Origin: Flavobacteriales bacterium
GTDB taxonomy: Bacteria > Bacteroidota > Bacteroidia > Flavobacteriales_F > PHOS-HE28
DNA length: 64,000 nucleotides
Direction: 5' to 3'
NCBI GenBank assembly: GCA_016703105.1
Contig: JADJCS010000017.1
Coordinates: forward strand, 62,001-126,000
Shown: in pieces, positions 47,036 to 54,381 of the stretch
Numbering within the stretch: position 1 is the first letter of the stretch
Layout: each line of letters opens with the position of its first letter
The notes under the pieces: model-generated
Told to the model about the DNA's origin: nothing
What the model saw: the letters and a program-made list of their open reading frames with translations, nothing else
Databases searched by the model: none
Position numbers and translations under genes: made by a program

Positions 47036-49150
47036 TCAGTACTTCACGATCAACTCCTTGGTGAGGGCTTCACCGCTGGCGGAGCGGAGTTCCAGGAAAT
47101 AACCACCGCTGGGGAGCAGAGCGATATCCACTGGAAGAAGGGATGGACCGGCCGGAGCCGAGACCTTTTCCGATCGAACCACACGCCCCAATGCATCCAC
47201 CACACGCACTTCGATCACTTGGGCGTTCACAAGGTGCAATTCCACAAAGGCCTGATAGACCGTGGGGTTCGGGAAGGGCCGTCCATGCACGACGTCCGTA
47301 TTGAAAACCGTCCACACCGTTGAACTGCGCTGCAAGTGGCCGTCGCGATCCATCTCGGTCAACCGGTAGTAGTTCAAGCCGATGAGCGGGGCATCGTCGC
47401 GATACGCATAGTACAGCGTGCTTTGGCTATTGCCACCAGCGGCCACCCTGCCGATCTCTGTGAACTCCTCCGCATCGGCGGAACGCTCGATGACGAAGAC
47501 ATCGGTGTTCGTTTCTGAAGCGGTGTACCATTCGAGCAGGATATGATCGGGCCGTGGTAAAGCGGTCAGAGAGATCAGTTCCAAAGGAAGCACCGTACAG
47601 TCCAGCGAAGCACCGTTCGTAAGGCCCCAAGTGAGGCTGAATTGTTGTCCGTTCGTGCTGAAATTATCGACGTAGAGAATGTAGATCTCTCCCACCAGAA
47701 CGTTGATAGTGCTTACCCAGCCGTTGCCTCCGGCGTTCTCGGTGAGATCGATCGCCCCATTGCCCAAGCCGGTGTTGTAGCTACCGGTCTGCGTAAAAGT
47801 GGATCCGCCGGACGCATACGAGCAACGGAGCGGCGTGCCCACCGGGGGGCAGGTCACGGCGCTCATTGGTCCCCAGACGGCGAAGTCGTAGTCGGTGGGA
47901 GTGGCGGGCGCGATGGCGAACCCGATCGTACCCGCAGCGCTGGGACTGAAATAGTACCAGGTACCCTGCTGTTCGTCCGAGGTGAGGCACCCATGGTTGC
48001 TGTCGATCAGGTCGACCACGTTCCCCGTGTTGTCGCTGTTGTTATTGAAGGATTGGCCGTTGCATATCGTGATACCCCCCGCACAGTCTTGGGGCACGGC
48101 CGGGGGAGGAACGCAGTCCACCACATGGGTGAACACGACCCCGGCGACAGGCGGTGATCCGGAATTGAACAGCGCGCCAGCACCCTGGATCGAGAGCGTG
48201 TAACTGTTCTCCCCTTGGAAGGGTCCGGACGCATCATATGTGAGCACGACCGTATTACCGATGTTCACACCGATCAGTATCTGATTGGTGAAGGCGGTCA
48301 CACTGTAGTAGGTGAACGGCCCACCATTGAGGCTCACCCCCACATTGCTCGTGCCCCATCCATCGCCGAAATCATCGAGCAGTTGCAGCACGAAAATGCA
48401 GTCTCCTGTGGGGGGCGGCGGGAGCGGCGCACAGGTGATCAAGGCTTCCCATCCGGGGAAAACCACCGTACCATCGGAGGTGAACTGAAGAGTGATGCAA
48501 CCGCCCGGGTGCGTGGAACTGAACGAGCCGGGAAGAGTGTTACCGCTGAAAGAGCCCAGGGACGGGGCGCCGATATTGGGGCCGTTGTAGATCGTGACGA
48601 AATCGAATCCTCCCTCGGTTTGAAAGGCGGTGAAATTGATCGTGACCGCATCACCTGGATTGGTGGGACAGTAGGTTGCCGTGAAAGTTGTGTTGTTCGC
48701 ATAGTCCCCACCTATTCCGCCCGGGTCGTAAACCGTTGTTCCGCACACGGGGACCGGCGGAGGTGGTGGGGCGCAGGTAAGGTTCGCGACCCACCCCGCC
48801 TCGACCACACTGATATCCGATGTGAACCACAAGGTGATGCATCCGCCCGGCACGGTTCCCGTGATCGAGGGAGGAAGTGCGGTGCCGCTGAAAATGCCCA
48901 ATTGGGTAGCGCCGTTGGTGGGGCCATCATGCACCGAAAGTTCGTCCCAACCCGCTTCGGTGTTGAAAGCGGTGAATGTGATGGTGACCACCTGGCCAGG
49001 CGGAGCGCAATAGGTCCAAGTGAGGTTTTCGTTATTGGCATAGTTGCCGCCGGCACCTCCACTATCATAGACCGTGGTACCGCATTGCGCCACAGCGGGG
49101 CTCACGCAGAGTACGGATAGAACGAAGGCTATGGTCGCTCGTTCTCTCAT
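47036..49150 (-). CDS. Large T9SS surface protein of pair B, with two CUB-like domains
   Basis: 704 residues, intact. Signal peptide MRERATIAFVLSVLCVSPAVAQ, then two CUB-like domains of about 110 residues, each starting CGTTVYD(S/P)GG and containing FTAFNTEAGWDELSVHDG or FTAFQTEGGFDFVTIYNG and GGCITLWF or GGCITLQF. Next come a DDFGDGWGTS domain, the DCAGGITICNGQSFNNN and DEQQGTWYYFSPSAAG domain with DYDFAVWGPM, a linker (ILLEWYTASETNTDVFVIE), and a T9SS type A sorting domain (PFPNPTVYQAFVEL... to KELIVKY). Likely exported to the surface and involved in binding. Its ATG overlaps the stop of the small partner gene by 4 bases. Confidence 0.88.
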   Translation of the reverse strand: MRERATIAFVLSVLCVSPAVAQCGTTVYDSGGAGGNYANNENLTWTYCAPPGQVVTITFTAFNTEAGWDELSVHDGPTNGATQLGIFSGTALPPSITGTVPGGCITLWFTSDISVVEAGWVANLTCAPPPPPVPVCGTTVYDPGGIGGDYANNTTFTATYCPTNPGDAVTINFTAFQTEGGFDFVTIYNGPNIGAPSLGSFSGNTLPGSFSSTHPGGCITLQFTSDGTVVFPGWEALITCAPLPPPPTGDCIFVLQLLDDFGDGWGTSNVGVSLNGGPFTYYSVTAFTNQILIGVNIGNTVVLTYDASGPFQGENSYTLSIQGAGALFNSGSPPVAGVVFTHVVDCVPPPAVPQDCAGGITICNGQSFNNNSDNTGNVVDLIDSNHGCLTSDEQQGTWYYFSPSAAGTIGFAIAPATPTDYDFAVWGPMSAVTCPPVGTPLRCSYASGGSTFTQTGSYNTGLGNGAIDLTENAGGNGWVSTINVLVGEIYILYVDNFSTNGQQFSLTWGLTNGASLDCTVLPLELISLTALPRPDHILLEWYTASETNTDVFVIERSADAEEFTEIGRVAAGGNSQSTLYYAYRDDAPLIGLNYYRLTEMDRDGHLQRSSTVWTVFNTDVVHGRPFPNPTVYQAFVELHLVNAQVIEVRVVDALGRVVRSEKVSAPAGPSLLPVDIALLPSGGYFLELRSASGEALTKELIVKY

Positions 49151-49617
49151 CTGGTCCGTTCAGAATTGCGCAGAAGAGCTTTGGCTTGCTCGTATTCCAA
49201 TGGATGGGCGATCATCCATGCTTGTTTCGCGGTGCGCAAATCAAGAACGTCCGTTCCGCCGCTGGATGTGCCCGGGGTCACTGGTATTGGAGCGGGGGCA
49301 GTGGATTTGAAAGGCCCGGTATGGACGAAGTCGCCAACGCCCAAGGTGTTCAAGGCCACCCTCATGCTCGCGGCGTCAAGCTCGGTACGCAGGCGCATCT
49401 TCACATCGTCTTGATCCCACGCCACAAAAGCGTCCGTATCCAGATCGGCCAGAAAAGACGACACGGCTTTCTCCGTGGTTCCAGGAGAGAAGGATCCCAC
49501 ATGGAAGGTGAACAGTTTCAGTATCGGTTGGGCGTAGCCGATCGATGCCCAAAGGAGGCATGCGACCAAACCGGAGGCGGCTCTTGCACCGACGAGTGAA
49601 CCTTGGGGACCATGCAT
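49147..49617 (-). CDS. Small secreted protein of pair B, predicted ferredoxin-like (HMA-type) fold
   Basis: 156 residues from the ATG at 49617; a GTG at 49635 is possible. Signal peptide LVACLLWASIGYAQ, then the beta-alpha-beta-beta-alpha-beta pattern: LKLFTFHVGSF, TEKAVSSFLADL, AFVAWDQDD, KMRLRTEL, ASMRVALNTLGV, GDFVHTG. After a Pro/Thr/Gly linker there is a tail, DLRTAKQAWMIAHPLEYEQA and KALLRNSERTR, shared in pattern with the pair C protein (AKxxW.xA.PxxY...LLRNS). No CxxC is present. A near -7 box TAACTTTC lies 5 bases before the start. It is co-translated (ATGA overlap) with the CUB-domain surface protein. Confidence 0.75.
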   Translation of the reverse strand: MHGPQGSLVGARAASGLVACLLWASIGYAQPILKLFTFHVGSFSPGTTEKAVSSFLADLDTDAFVAWDQDDVKMRLRTELDAASMRVALNTLGVGDFVHTGPFKSTAPAPIPVTPGTSSGGTDVLDLRTAKQAWMIAHPLEYEQAKALLRNSERTR

Positions 49618-49820
49618 AGGTCGAAAGTTACGCACTGATCACCCCCTGCCCTCCTTTCTTCGACCGGTCAGCCAAGATCACGACGGAACATGAGGATCCG
49701 AGTTAGACGCAGTGTTGCAACACTCGCTCGGTCTTTAGGAAATGGATCACCCTGACCGCCAGCACTCCTCCATTTGTAGGAGCGCACAATGTGATCGCGA
49801 CCGGTGTGACCGGTCCCTGA

Positions 49821-51773
49821 TCAATACTTCACGATCACCTCCTTCACGAAAGGTGCACGGTCCGTAGCGCCGATCTCAAGCACATAGCTGCCGCTCGGCA
49901 GCCCTGCGGTTGGGAGCGTGAATAGGAAAGGGCCTTGAGGAACTAAGGACGTTTCCATTTTGATCATCCGCCCCAGGGCGTCCATCAGGCGCATATCGAC
50001 CTGTTGTTCGTCGTGAAGGTCCAATCGGATGTAGGCGTGATCGATCACCGGGTTGGGGAAAGGCCGACCGTGGTCCTCGCCCGCATGGAAGACCGCCCAA
50101 ACCGTGGAACTACGCTGTAGAGCCCCGTCAAAGTCCACTTCGCTCAAACGGTAGTAGTTCAAGCCAGCCAGGGGTGCCTCATCATGATGTATATAGTTCA
50201 ATGTGGTCAGGCTGTTCCCTGCCGCGGGCACACGGCCGATCTCATTGAAGTCCGATCCATCCGTGGAGCGTTCCACAATGAAAACGTCCGTATTGGTTTC
50301 TGAAGCTGTGGCCCAATCGAGGCGAATATGGTCGGCAGCGCTCGTTGCGGACAAGGAGATGAGTTCCATGGGCAAAACCGTGCAGTCCAGGGAAGCGCCG
50401 TTGGATAGGGTCCAATCGAGCGTGAAGGGTTGTCCGCTGATGCTGTAGTTGTTGATATACATGATGTAGACCTGACCGGCGACGACGTTCATCGGCGCTA
50501 CCCAGCCGTTGCCGCCTGCGGCCTCCGTGACATCGATCGCGCCATTGCCCAAGCCTGTATTATAACCAAGCGCATGTGGCGGCAGCGCGTACGAACACCG
50601 CACGGGAGTGCCCACGGGAGGACAAGTGATACTGCTCATCGGTCCCCAGATCGCGAAATCATAATCGATATTGGCGCTGGGGGTGATCGCGAGAGCAATG
50701 GTCCCCGATGCAGAGGGGGAGAAGTAGTACCAGGTGCCTTGGTCCTCGAAGGAGCTCAAACAACCATAGTTGGACAAGCCGATATCCGCCGTGCAACCGG
50801 AGGTATAAGTATTGTTGTTGAACGCTTGGTCGTTGCAGATCGTGGCCCCACCAGCGCAGTCTTCCGGCAATGCTCCGGGTAGCGGTTCGGTTATGCAGAT
50901 ACTGAAGGAACCTGTGGCCCCTCCATAACCCCAAAGCCGGATGTAATATGTAGCGAAGGGAGTGAGGGGAGTGCAGCGTTGATCTATGAGCGGCATATAA
51001 GCCAGATAGTCATCGTTGCATCCTCCGGGTACCAAAGCGAGGCTTCCACAGGATCCTGAATAGAGCTGCATCGCCGCGTCCGCCATAGTGCCCGCTTGGG
51101 TCCGGATGAGCACCTCGCCACTCGCTGGAGCGGTGAATGTGAACCATACATCCGTGGTGGGTGCGGTACTGCATGTCGGAGCAGGTGTCGCGCCGGAGGC
51201 TGTGGCGCTCACATTCGTGAACGGAAGCATGACACAATTCGAAAGGACCGGCAGCAGTATCGCGCCACCACAATTGTCGTTAACGGGCGGCGGTGGCGGG
51301 GTCCACACGCAGAGTTGGCCATTGAAACCACCGTTACCGCCATACCGCTGTACCCGAACGATATAGTTGGCTCCGACCACTGTCGCGATGGTCACGGTTT
51401 CGGCTCCAAAAACCACGTTGTCCGCACATCCCGCGACCGCAGGGGCAGCACACGTACCCGAGAGAACATGGAGTACCACGTCATCGAAAAACCCGGCCAC
51501 GAAGGTCACTGTAGTGGTCGTGCCCGTCGCTTGGAACCATCCAAAGGCATCATCATTGTTCGAACTGCCACATCCGACGGGGTTCATATTCGGATTGTAT
51601 GCGGCCGGCTTATTGAACGCTTGGGGAACGCACGATGCATTCACAGCGTATTGATTACCAGCCGCAAAGCCGCAGAGGTCGTTCGAGGTTTGGGCAGATA
51701 CGTTCAACGAGGCGGATACCGCAGCGATGAGTGATCCGACGAACCAGCGATATGTGGTCCGCTCACTCCCCAT
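49821..51773 (-). CDS. Large T9SS surface protein of pair C
   Basis: 650 residues from the ATG at 51773, which opens a signal peptide (RWFVGSLIAAVSASLNVSAQ); the frame is open further upstream but reads as non-conserved basic sequence inside the partner gene. Two PPC-like domains contain DDAFGWFQATGTTTTVTF, FDDVVLHVLSG and DVWFTFTAPASGEVLIRT. Then come the DCAGGATICNDQAFNNN and FEDQGTWYYFSPSASG domain with DYDFAIWGPM, a linker (IRLDWATASETNTDVFIVE), and a T9SS type A sorting domain (PFPNPVIDHAYIRL... to KEVIVKY). It is the intact full-length relative of the frameshifted pair A protein, but lacks the GDGW domain. It overlaps its small partner gene by 11 bases. Confidence 0.88.
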   Translation of the reverse strand: MGSERTTYRWFVGSLIAAVSASLNVSAQTSNDLCGFAAGNQYAVNASCVPQAFNKPAAYNPNMNPVGCGSSNNDDAFGWFQATGTTTTVTFVAGFFDDVVLHVLSGTCAAPAVAGCADNVVFGAETVTIATVVGANYIVRVQRYGGNGGFNGQLCVWTPPPPPVNDNCGGAILLPVLSNCVMLPFTNVSATASGATPAPTCSTAPTTDVWFTFTAPASGEVLIRTQAGTMADAAMQLYSGSCGSLALVPGGCNDDYLAYMPLIDQRCTPLTPFATYYIRLWGYGGATGSFSICITEPLPGALPEDCAGGATICNDQAFNNNTYTSGCTADIGLSNYGCLSSFEDQGTWYYFSPSASGTIALAITPSANIDYDFAIWGPMSSITCPPVGTPVRCSYALPPHALGYNTGLGNGAIDVTEAAGGNGWVAPMNVVAGQVYIMYINNYSISGQPFTLDWTLSNGASLDCTVLPMELISLSATSAADHIRLDWATASETNTDVFIVERSTDGSDFNEIGRVPAAGNSLTTLNYIHHDEAPLAGLNYYRLSEVDFDGALQRSSTVWAVFHAGEDHGRPFPNPVIDHAYIRLDLHDEQQVDMRLMDALGRMIKMETSLVPQGPFLFTLPTAGLPSGSYVLEIGATDRAPFVKEVIVKY

Positions 51774-52272
51774 CCTGTCCGGGTGAACTGTTCCGCAGCA
51801 AATTTTGATAGACCTCTGGGTACGCTTCGATCCAGATCGCTTTGGCTCTGGCCGCATCGTCCAATGGCTCATTGTCAGTCCCATCAGTATCCACCTCATC
51901 CGCGCGCTCGGTGGTGTTTTGGTGGGACTCATATCCCAGCGCGATGACCACGAAGCCGAATTGCTCGATGTGCGTTTTGAGTTCCGTCAGGCTGAACGGA
52001 GTGGCGGTCGTGATGTTCAGGCGACCGGTCGTGCGTTCGAAACGGATGTCGGCATCCGGTATCCAGTGTTCCAATTCCTCCATCACTGGCTTGGATGAGT
52101 TCCCAACGGCAGTGGGCGCGATGAAAACTTCATGATGTTGCGGGATCGTGTCCTGAGCCCCGACCCGGAAGGACAAGGTCATTGTCAATAGCAGAAGGGT
52201 CACCGGGCGATCGATCCGGATCAGGTGTACCAACCCTCTATGACCCGCCAAAGGACGGAGAACATGGTTCAT
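51763..52272 (-). CDS. Small secreted protein of pair C, predicted ferredoxin-like (HMA-type) fold
   Basis: 169 residues. Signal peptide around VTLLLLTMTLSFRVGAQ, then HHEVFIAPTAVG, KPVMEELEHWI, ADIRFERTTG, RLNITTATPF, LTELKTHIEQFGF, VVIALGY, the clearest example of the beta-alpha-beta-beta-alpha-beta pattern in the three small proteins; this one reads much like an HMA or HMA-like domain without the CxxC. An acidic linker leads to the tail AKAIWIEAYPEVYQNLLRNS, matching pair B. The last 11 bases overlap the start of the large surface protein. It is the first gene of the island in the direction of transcription. Confidence 0.75.
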   Translation of the reverse strand: MNHVLRPLAGHRGLVHLIRIDRPVTLLLLTMTLSFRVGAQDTIPQHHEVFIAPTAVGNSSKPVMEELEHWIPDADIRFERTTGRLNITTATPFSLTELKTHIEQFGFVVIALGYESHQNTTERADEVDTDGTDNEPLDDAARAKAIWIEAYPEVYQNLLRNSSPGQDGE

Positions 52273-52407
52273 GAAAAATGGCCCCAGCTAAGCCTGCTGA
52301 CCGACCCGGAAGCTAAACTACGGGTATCGACCAACCCAGGTCAATTCACGACCAAAGGTTTTTTCAACCGGTCAAAGGGGATCCAACGGCCCCGTCGCTG
52401 GTAAGTG

Positions 52408-53637
52408 CTATCGGGAAGCGGCGATGCTCGGCGCGGAGTGTGACACCGCCCCTGGGTACGCGATCAAGGCGGCCCGCAGGCATTCCACCGCATTTTTCAG
52501 TTTGTCCTGTTCCAGTACGTACGCCAGCCGTACTTGCTTTTTTCCGGTGGATGGATGGGCGTAGAACCCGCTGCAAGGGGCCATCATCACCGTGTGGCCG
52601 TCATGGGTGAAGGATTCCAGCAACCATTGGCAGAAGATGTCGGCATCGTCGATGGGGAGTTCGGCCACACAATAGAAGGCGCCCTTCGGTTTCGGGCAGG
52701 TCACTCCGGGTATTGTGTTGAGCCCATCCACCAGAATGTCCCGGCGTTGGCGGTATTCCTCGTTCACTTCCGCGAAATAGCTCTTGGGGGTGCGAAGCGC
52801 GGCCTCCGAAGCGATCTGCCCGAAGGTGGGCGGGCTGAGGCGGGCCTGGGCGAACTTCAGCACCGTGGCGTACAATTCCGCGTTGCGTGTTATGAAGGCC
52901 CCCACCCGGGCGCCACACATGCTATAGCGTTTGCTCACACTGTCGATCAGTACGGCGTTCTGTTCCAGGTCCGGCAACGTCATCGCGCTTTCATGCTGCG
53001 CGCCATCGTAGCAGAATTCCCGATACACCTCGTCCGCGAAGAGATAGAGGTCGTGCCGCAGGACGGTCGTACGCAACGTTTCCAACTCTGCCCTGCTGTA
53101 GAGGTACCCGGTGGGGTTCCCGGGATTGCAAATAAGACTGCCTTTGGTACGTGGCGTGATCAACGCTTGGAACGCGCTTATCGGGGGAAGTGCGAAGCTC
53201 TCCTGGATCGTGGATCGAACGGGTACGACCTTCACACCAGCGGCGAGCGCGAAGCTGTTGTAGTTGGCATAGTACGGCTCGGGTATGATCAGTTCATCGC
53301 CAGGCTCGAAGCAGGCCATCATACCGAAGAGGAGCGCCTCACTGCCCCCGTTGGTCACGATGATCTGTTCTGCCGTGACGTCGATCCCGTGCTCGGCATA
53401 GTAGGCTACGAGCCCCTTGCGGTAGCTCTCATACCCTGCGGAGTGGCTGTACTCGATCACCGCTCTATCCAAGTGACGGATCGCATCGAGGGCGACCTCC
53501 GGGGTGTGGATATCCGGCTGACCGATATTGAGGTGGAGCACTTGCACCCCGCGTCTCTTGGCGGCCTCCGCGAAGGGCACCAATTTGCGGATCGGGGAGG
53601 CGGGCATCTGCTTGCCCTTGGTGGAGATCGCTGGCAT
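52408..53637 (-). CDS. PLP-dependent class I/II aminotransferase
   Basis: 409 residues. Fold type I motifs: LHLNIGQPDIHTPEVAL, VTNGGSEALLFGMMA, PEPYYANYNSFAL, ICNPGNPTGYLYS, LFADEVYREFCYDG and the PLP lysine region IDSVSKRYSMCGARVGA. The long C-terminus ends KQVRLAYVLEQDKLKNAVECL. It is a different subgroup from the aminotransferase at 34666. Substrate unknown; related proteins are often annotated as aspartate or aromatic aminotransferases. It lies between the surface-protein island and the DUF1573 gene. Confidence 0.92.
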   Translation of the reverse strand: MPAISTKGKQMPASPIRKLVPFAEAAKRRGVQVLHLNIGQPDIHTPEVALDAIRHLDRAVIEYSHSAGYESYRKGLVAYYAEHGIDVTAEQIIVTNGGSEALLFGMMACFEPGDELIIPEPYYANYNSFALAAGVKVVPVRSTIQESFALPPISAFQALITPRTKGSLICNPGNPTGYLYSRAELETLRTTVLRHDLYLFADEVYREFCYDGAQHESAMTLPDLEQNAVLIDSVSKRYSMCGARVGAFITRNAELYATVLKFAQARLSPPTFGQIASEAALRTPKSYFAEVNEEYRQRRDILVDGLNTIPGVTCPKPKGAFYCVAELPIDDADIFCQWLLESFTHDGHTVMMAPCSGFYAHPSTGKKQVRLAYVLEQDKLKNAVECLRAALIAYPGAVSHSAPSIAASR

Positions 53638-53703
53638 GGTCGTCGAGAGAGGTTTACCGATCCAGCCGGAGCGGCATCAGGCGCGAAGATCGGCACGAAC
53701 GAT

Positions 53704-53731
53704 GAAGCCCCGCTCCGAGGAGCAGGGCTTC
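53704..53731 (-). terminator. Probable terminator after the DUF1573 gene
   Basis: GAAGCCCTGCTCC on the minus strand pairs with GGAGCGGGGCTTC, with one mismatch and a 2-base spacer, 21 bases past the stop at 53753. It is followed by ATCGTTCG, a poor T-tract. Confidence 0.45.
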
Positions 53732-53752
53732 GTGGATCGAAGGTCGTTGGGA

Positions 53753-54223
53753 CTAATTGGTGGTGGACTTCTCCACCGGAGCCATTGGGCTCTGCTCCTT
53801 CACCGGTGATGCGGGCGTCTCCGGACCGGCTTCCACCGTGCCTTTGATGCGCACCACTTTCTCGGGGGCGTTGGTAGCGTTGCTGCTGATGGTCACGTTC
53901 TTGTTGATCGGGCCGGCGCGCTTGGTGTCGTATTTCACCGTGATGACCGTCGTTTGGCCGGGTTTCACCGGTGCGGTGTCGCACTTGGGAACGGTGCAGC
54001 CGCAGCTCCCTTTGCAGTTGGTGATGATCAAGGGCTGGTCGCCGGTGTTCGTCACGGTGAACTCGCAGGTCCCGTTGGCGCCGTTGGCGATGGTGCCATA
54101 GTCATGCACTTCCTTGTCGAGGGTGATCTGGGGGCCGGTGCCGCCTACGGGCTTGGCATTGTCCTGTGCCATGGCACCGAGGAAGAGGGCGCTCAGGGCG
54201 AACGAAAAGAGGAACTTTTTCAT
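53753..54223 (-). CDS. DUF1573-domain exported protein
   Basis: 156 residues from the ATG at 54223, which opens a signal peptide (MKKFLFSFALSALFLGAMAQ). The domain contains DYGTIANGANGTCEFTVTNTG, LIITNCKGSCGCTVPKCDT and PGQTTVITVKYDTKRAGP, exact hallmarks of DUF1573, an immunoglobulin-like fold with a conserved CGC. The C-terminal tail is Pro/Ala/Glu-rich and disordered. Such proteins are abundant in Bacteroidota, with unknown roles in the periplasm or outer membrane. A box TAAGTTTG lies 33 bases upstream. Confidence 0.92.
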   Translation of the reverse strand: MKKFLFSFALSALFLGAMAQDNAKPVGGTGPQITLDKEVHDYGTIANGANGTCEFTVTNTGDQPLIITNCKGSCGCTVPKCDTAPVKPGQTTVITVKYDTKRAGPINKNVTISSNATNAPEKVVRIKGTVEAGPETPASPVKEQSPMAPVEKSTTN

Positions 54224-54256
54224 GGGTGTTGGGTTCGGGTGCTTGCGTTGCTGAGC

Positions 54257-54264
54257 CAAACTTA
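54257..54264 (-). promoter_or_regulatory. Probable -7 promoter box of the DUF1573 gene, TAAGTTTG
   Basis: An exact TAnnTTTG match on the minus strand, 33 bases before the ATG. No TTG at the right distance. Confidence 0.4.
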
Positions 54265-54366
54265 CGTATGGCTTTCGGGAGAGTTCGTGGATTAACAAGA
54301 CCTTAACAGGCATCCTGATGTGGCGTCGCTGCCTTGCCGATCCCGTGCCGAACGTGATGTGACGGC

Positions 54367-54374
54367 TACTTTCG
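54367..54374 (+). promoter_or_regulatory. Probable -7 promoter box of valS, TACTTTCG
   Basis: TACTTTCG, one base off TAnnTTTG, ends 7 bases before the valS ATG. Confidence 0.4.
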
Positions 54375-54381
54375 CGGCGCT

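Noticed and set aside
46565..52272. Toxin-antitoxin or effector-immunity pairs
   Set aside because: Both members of each pair carry export signals, and the large proteins end in T9SS sorting domains with adhesin-like modules rather than toxin domains.
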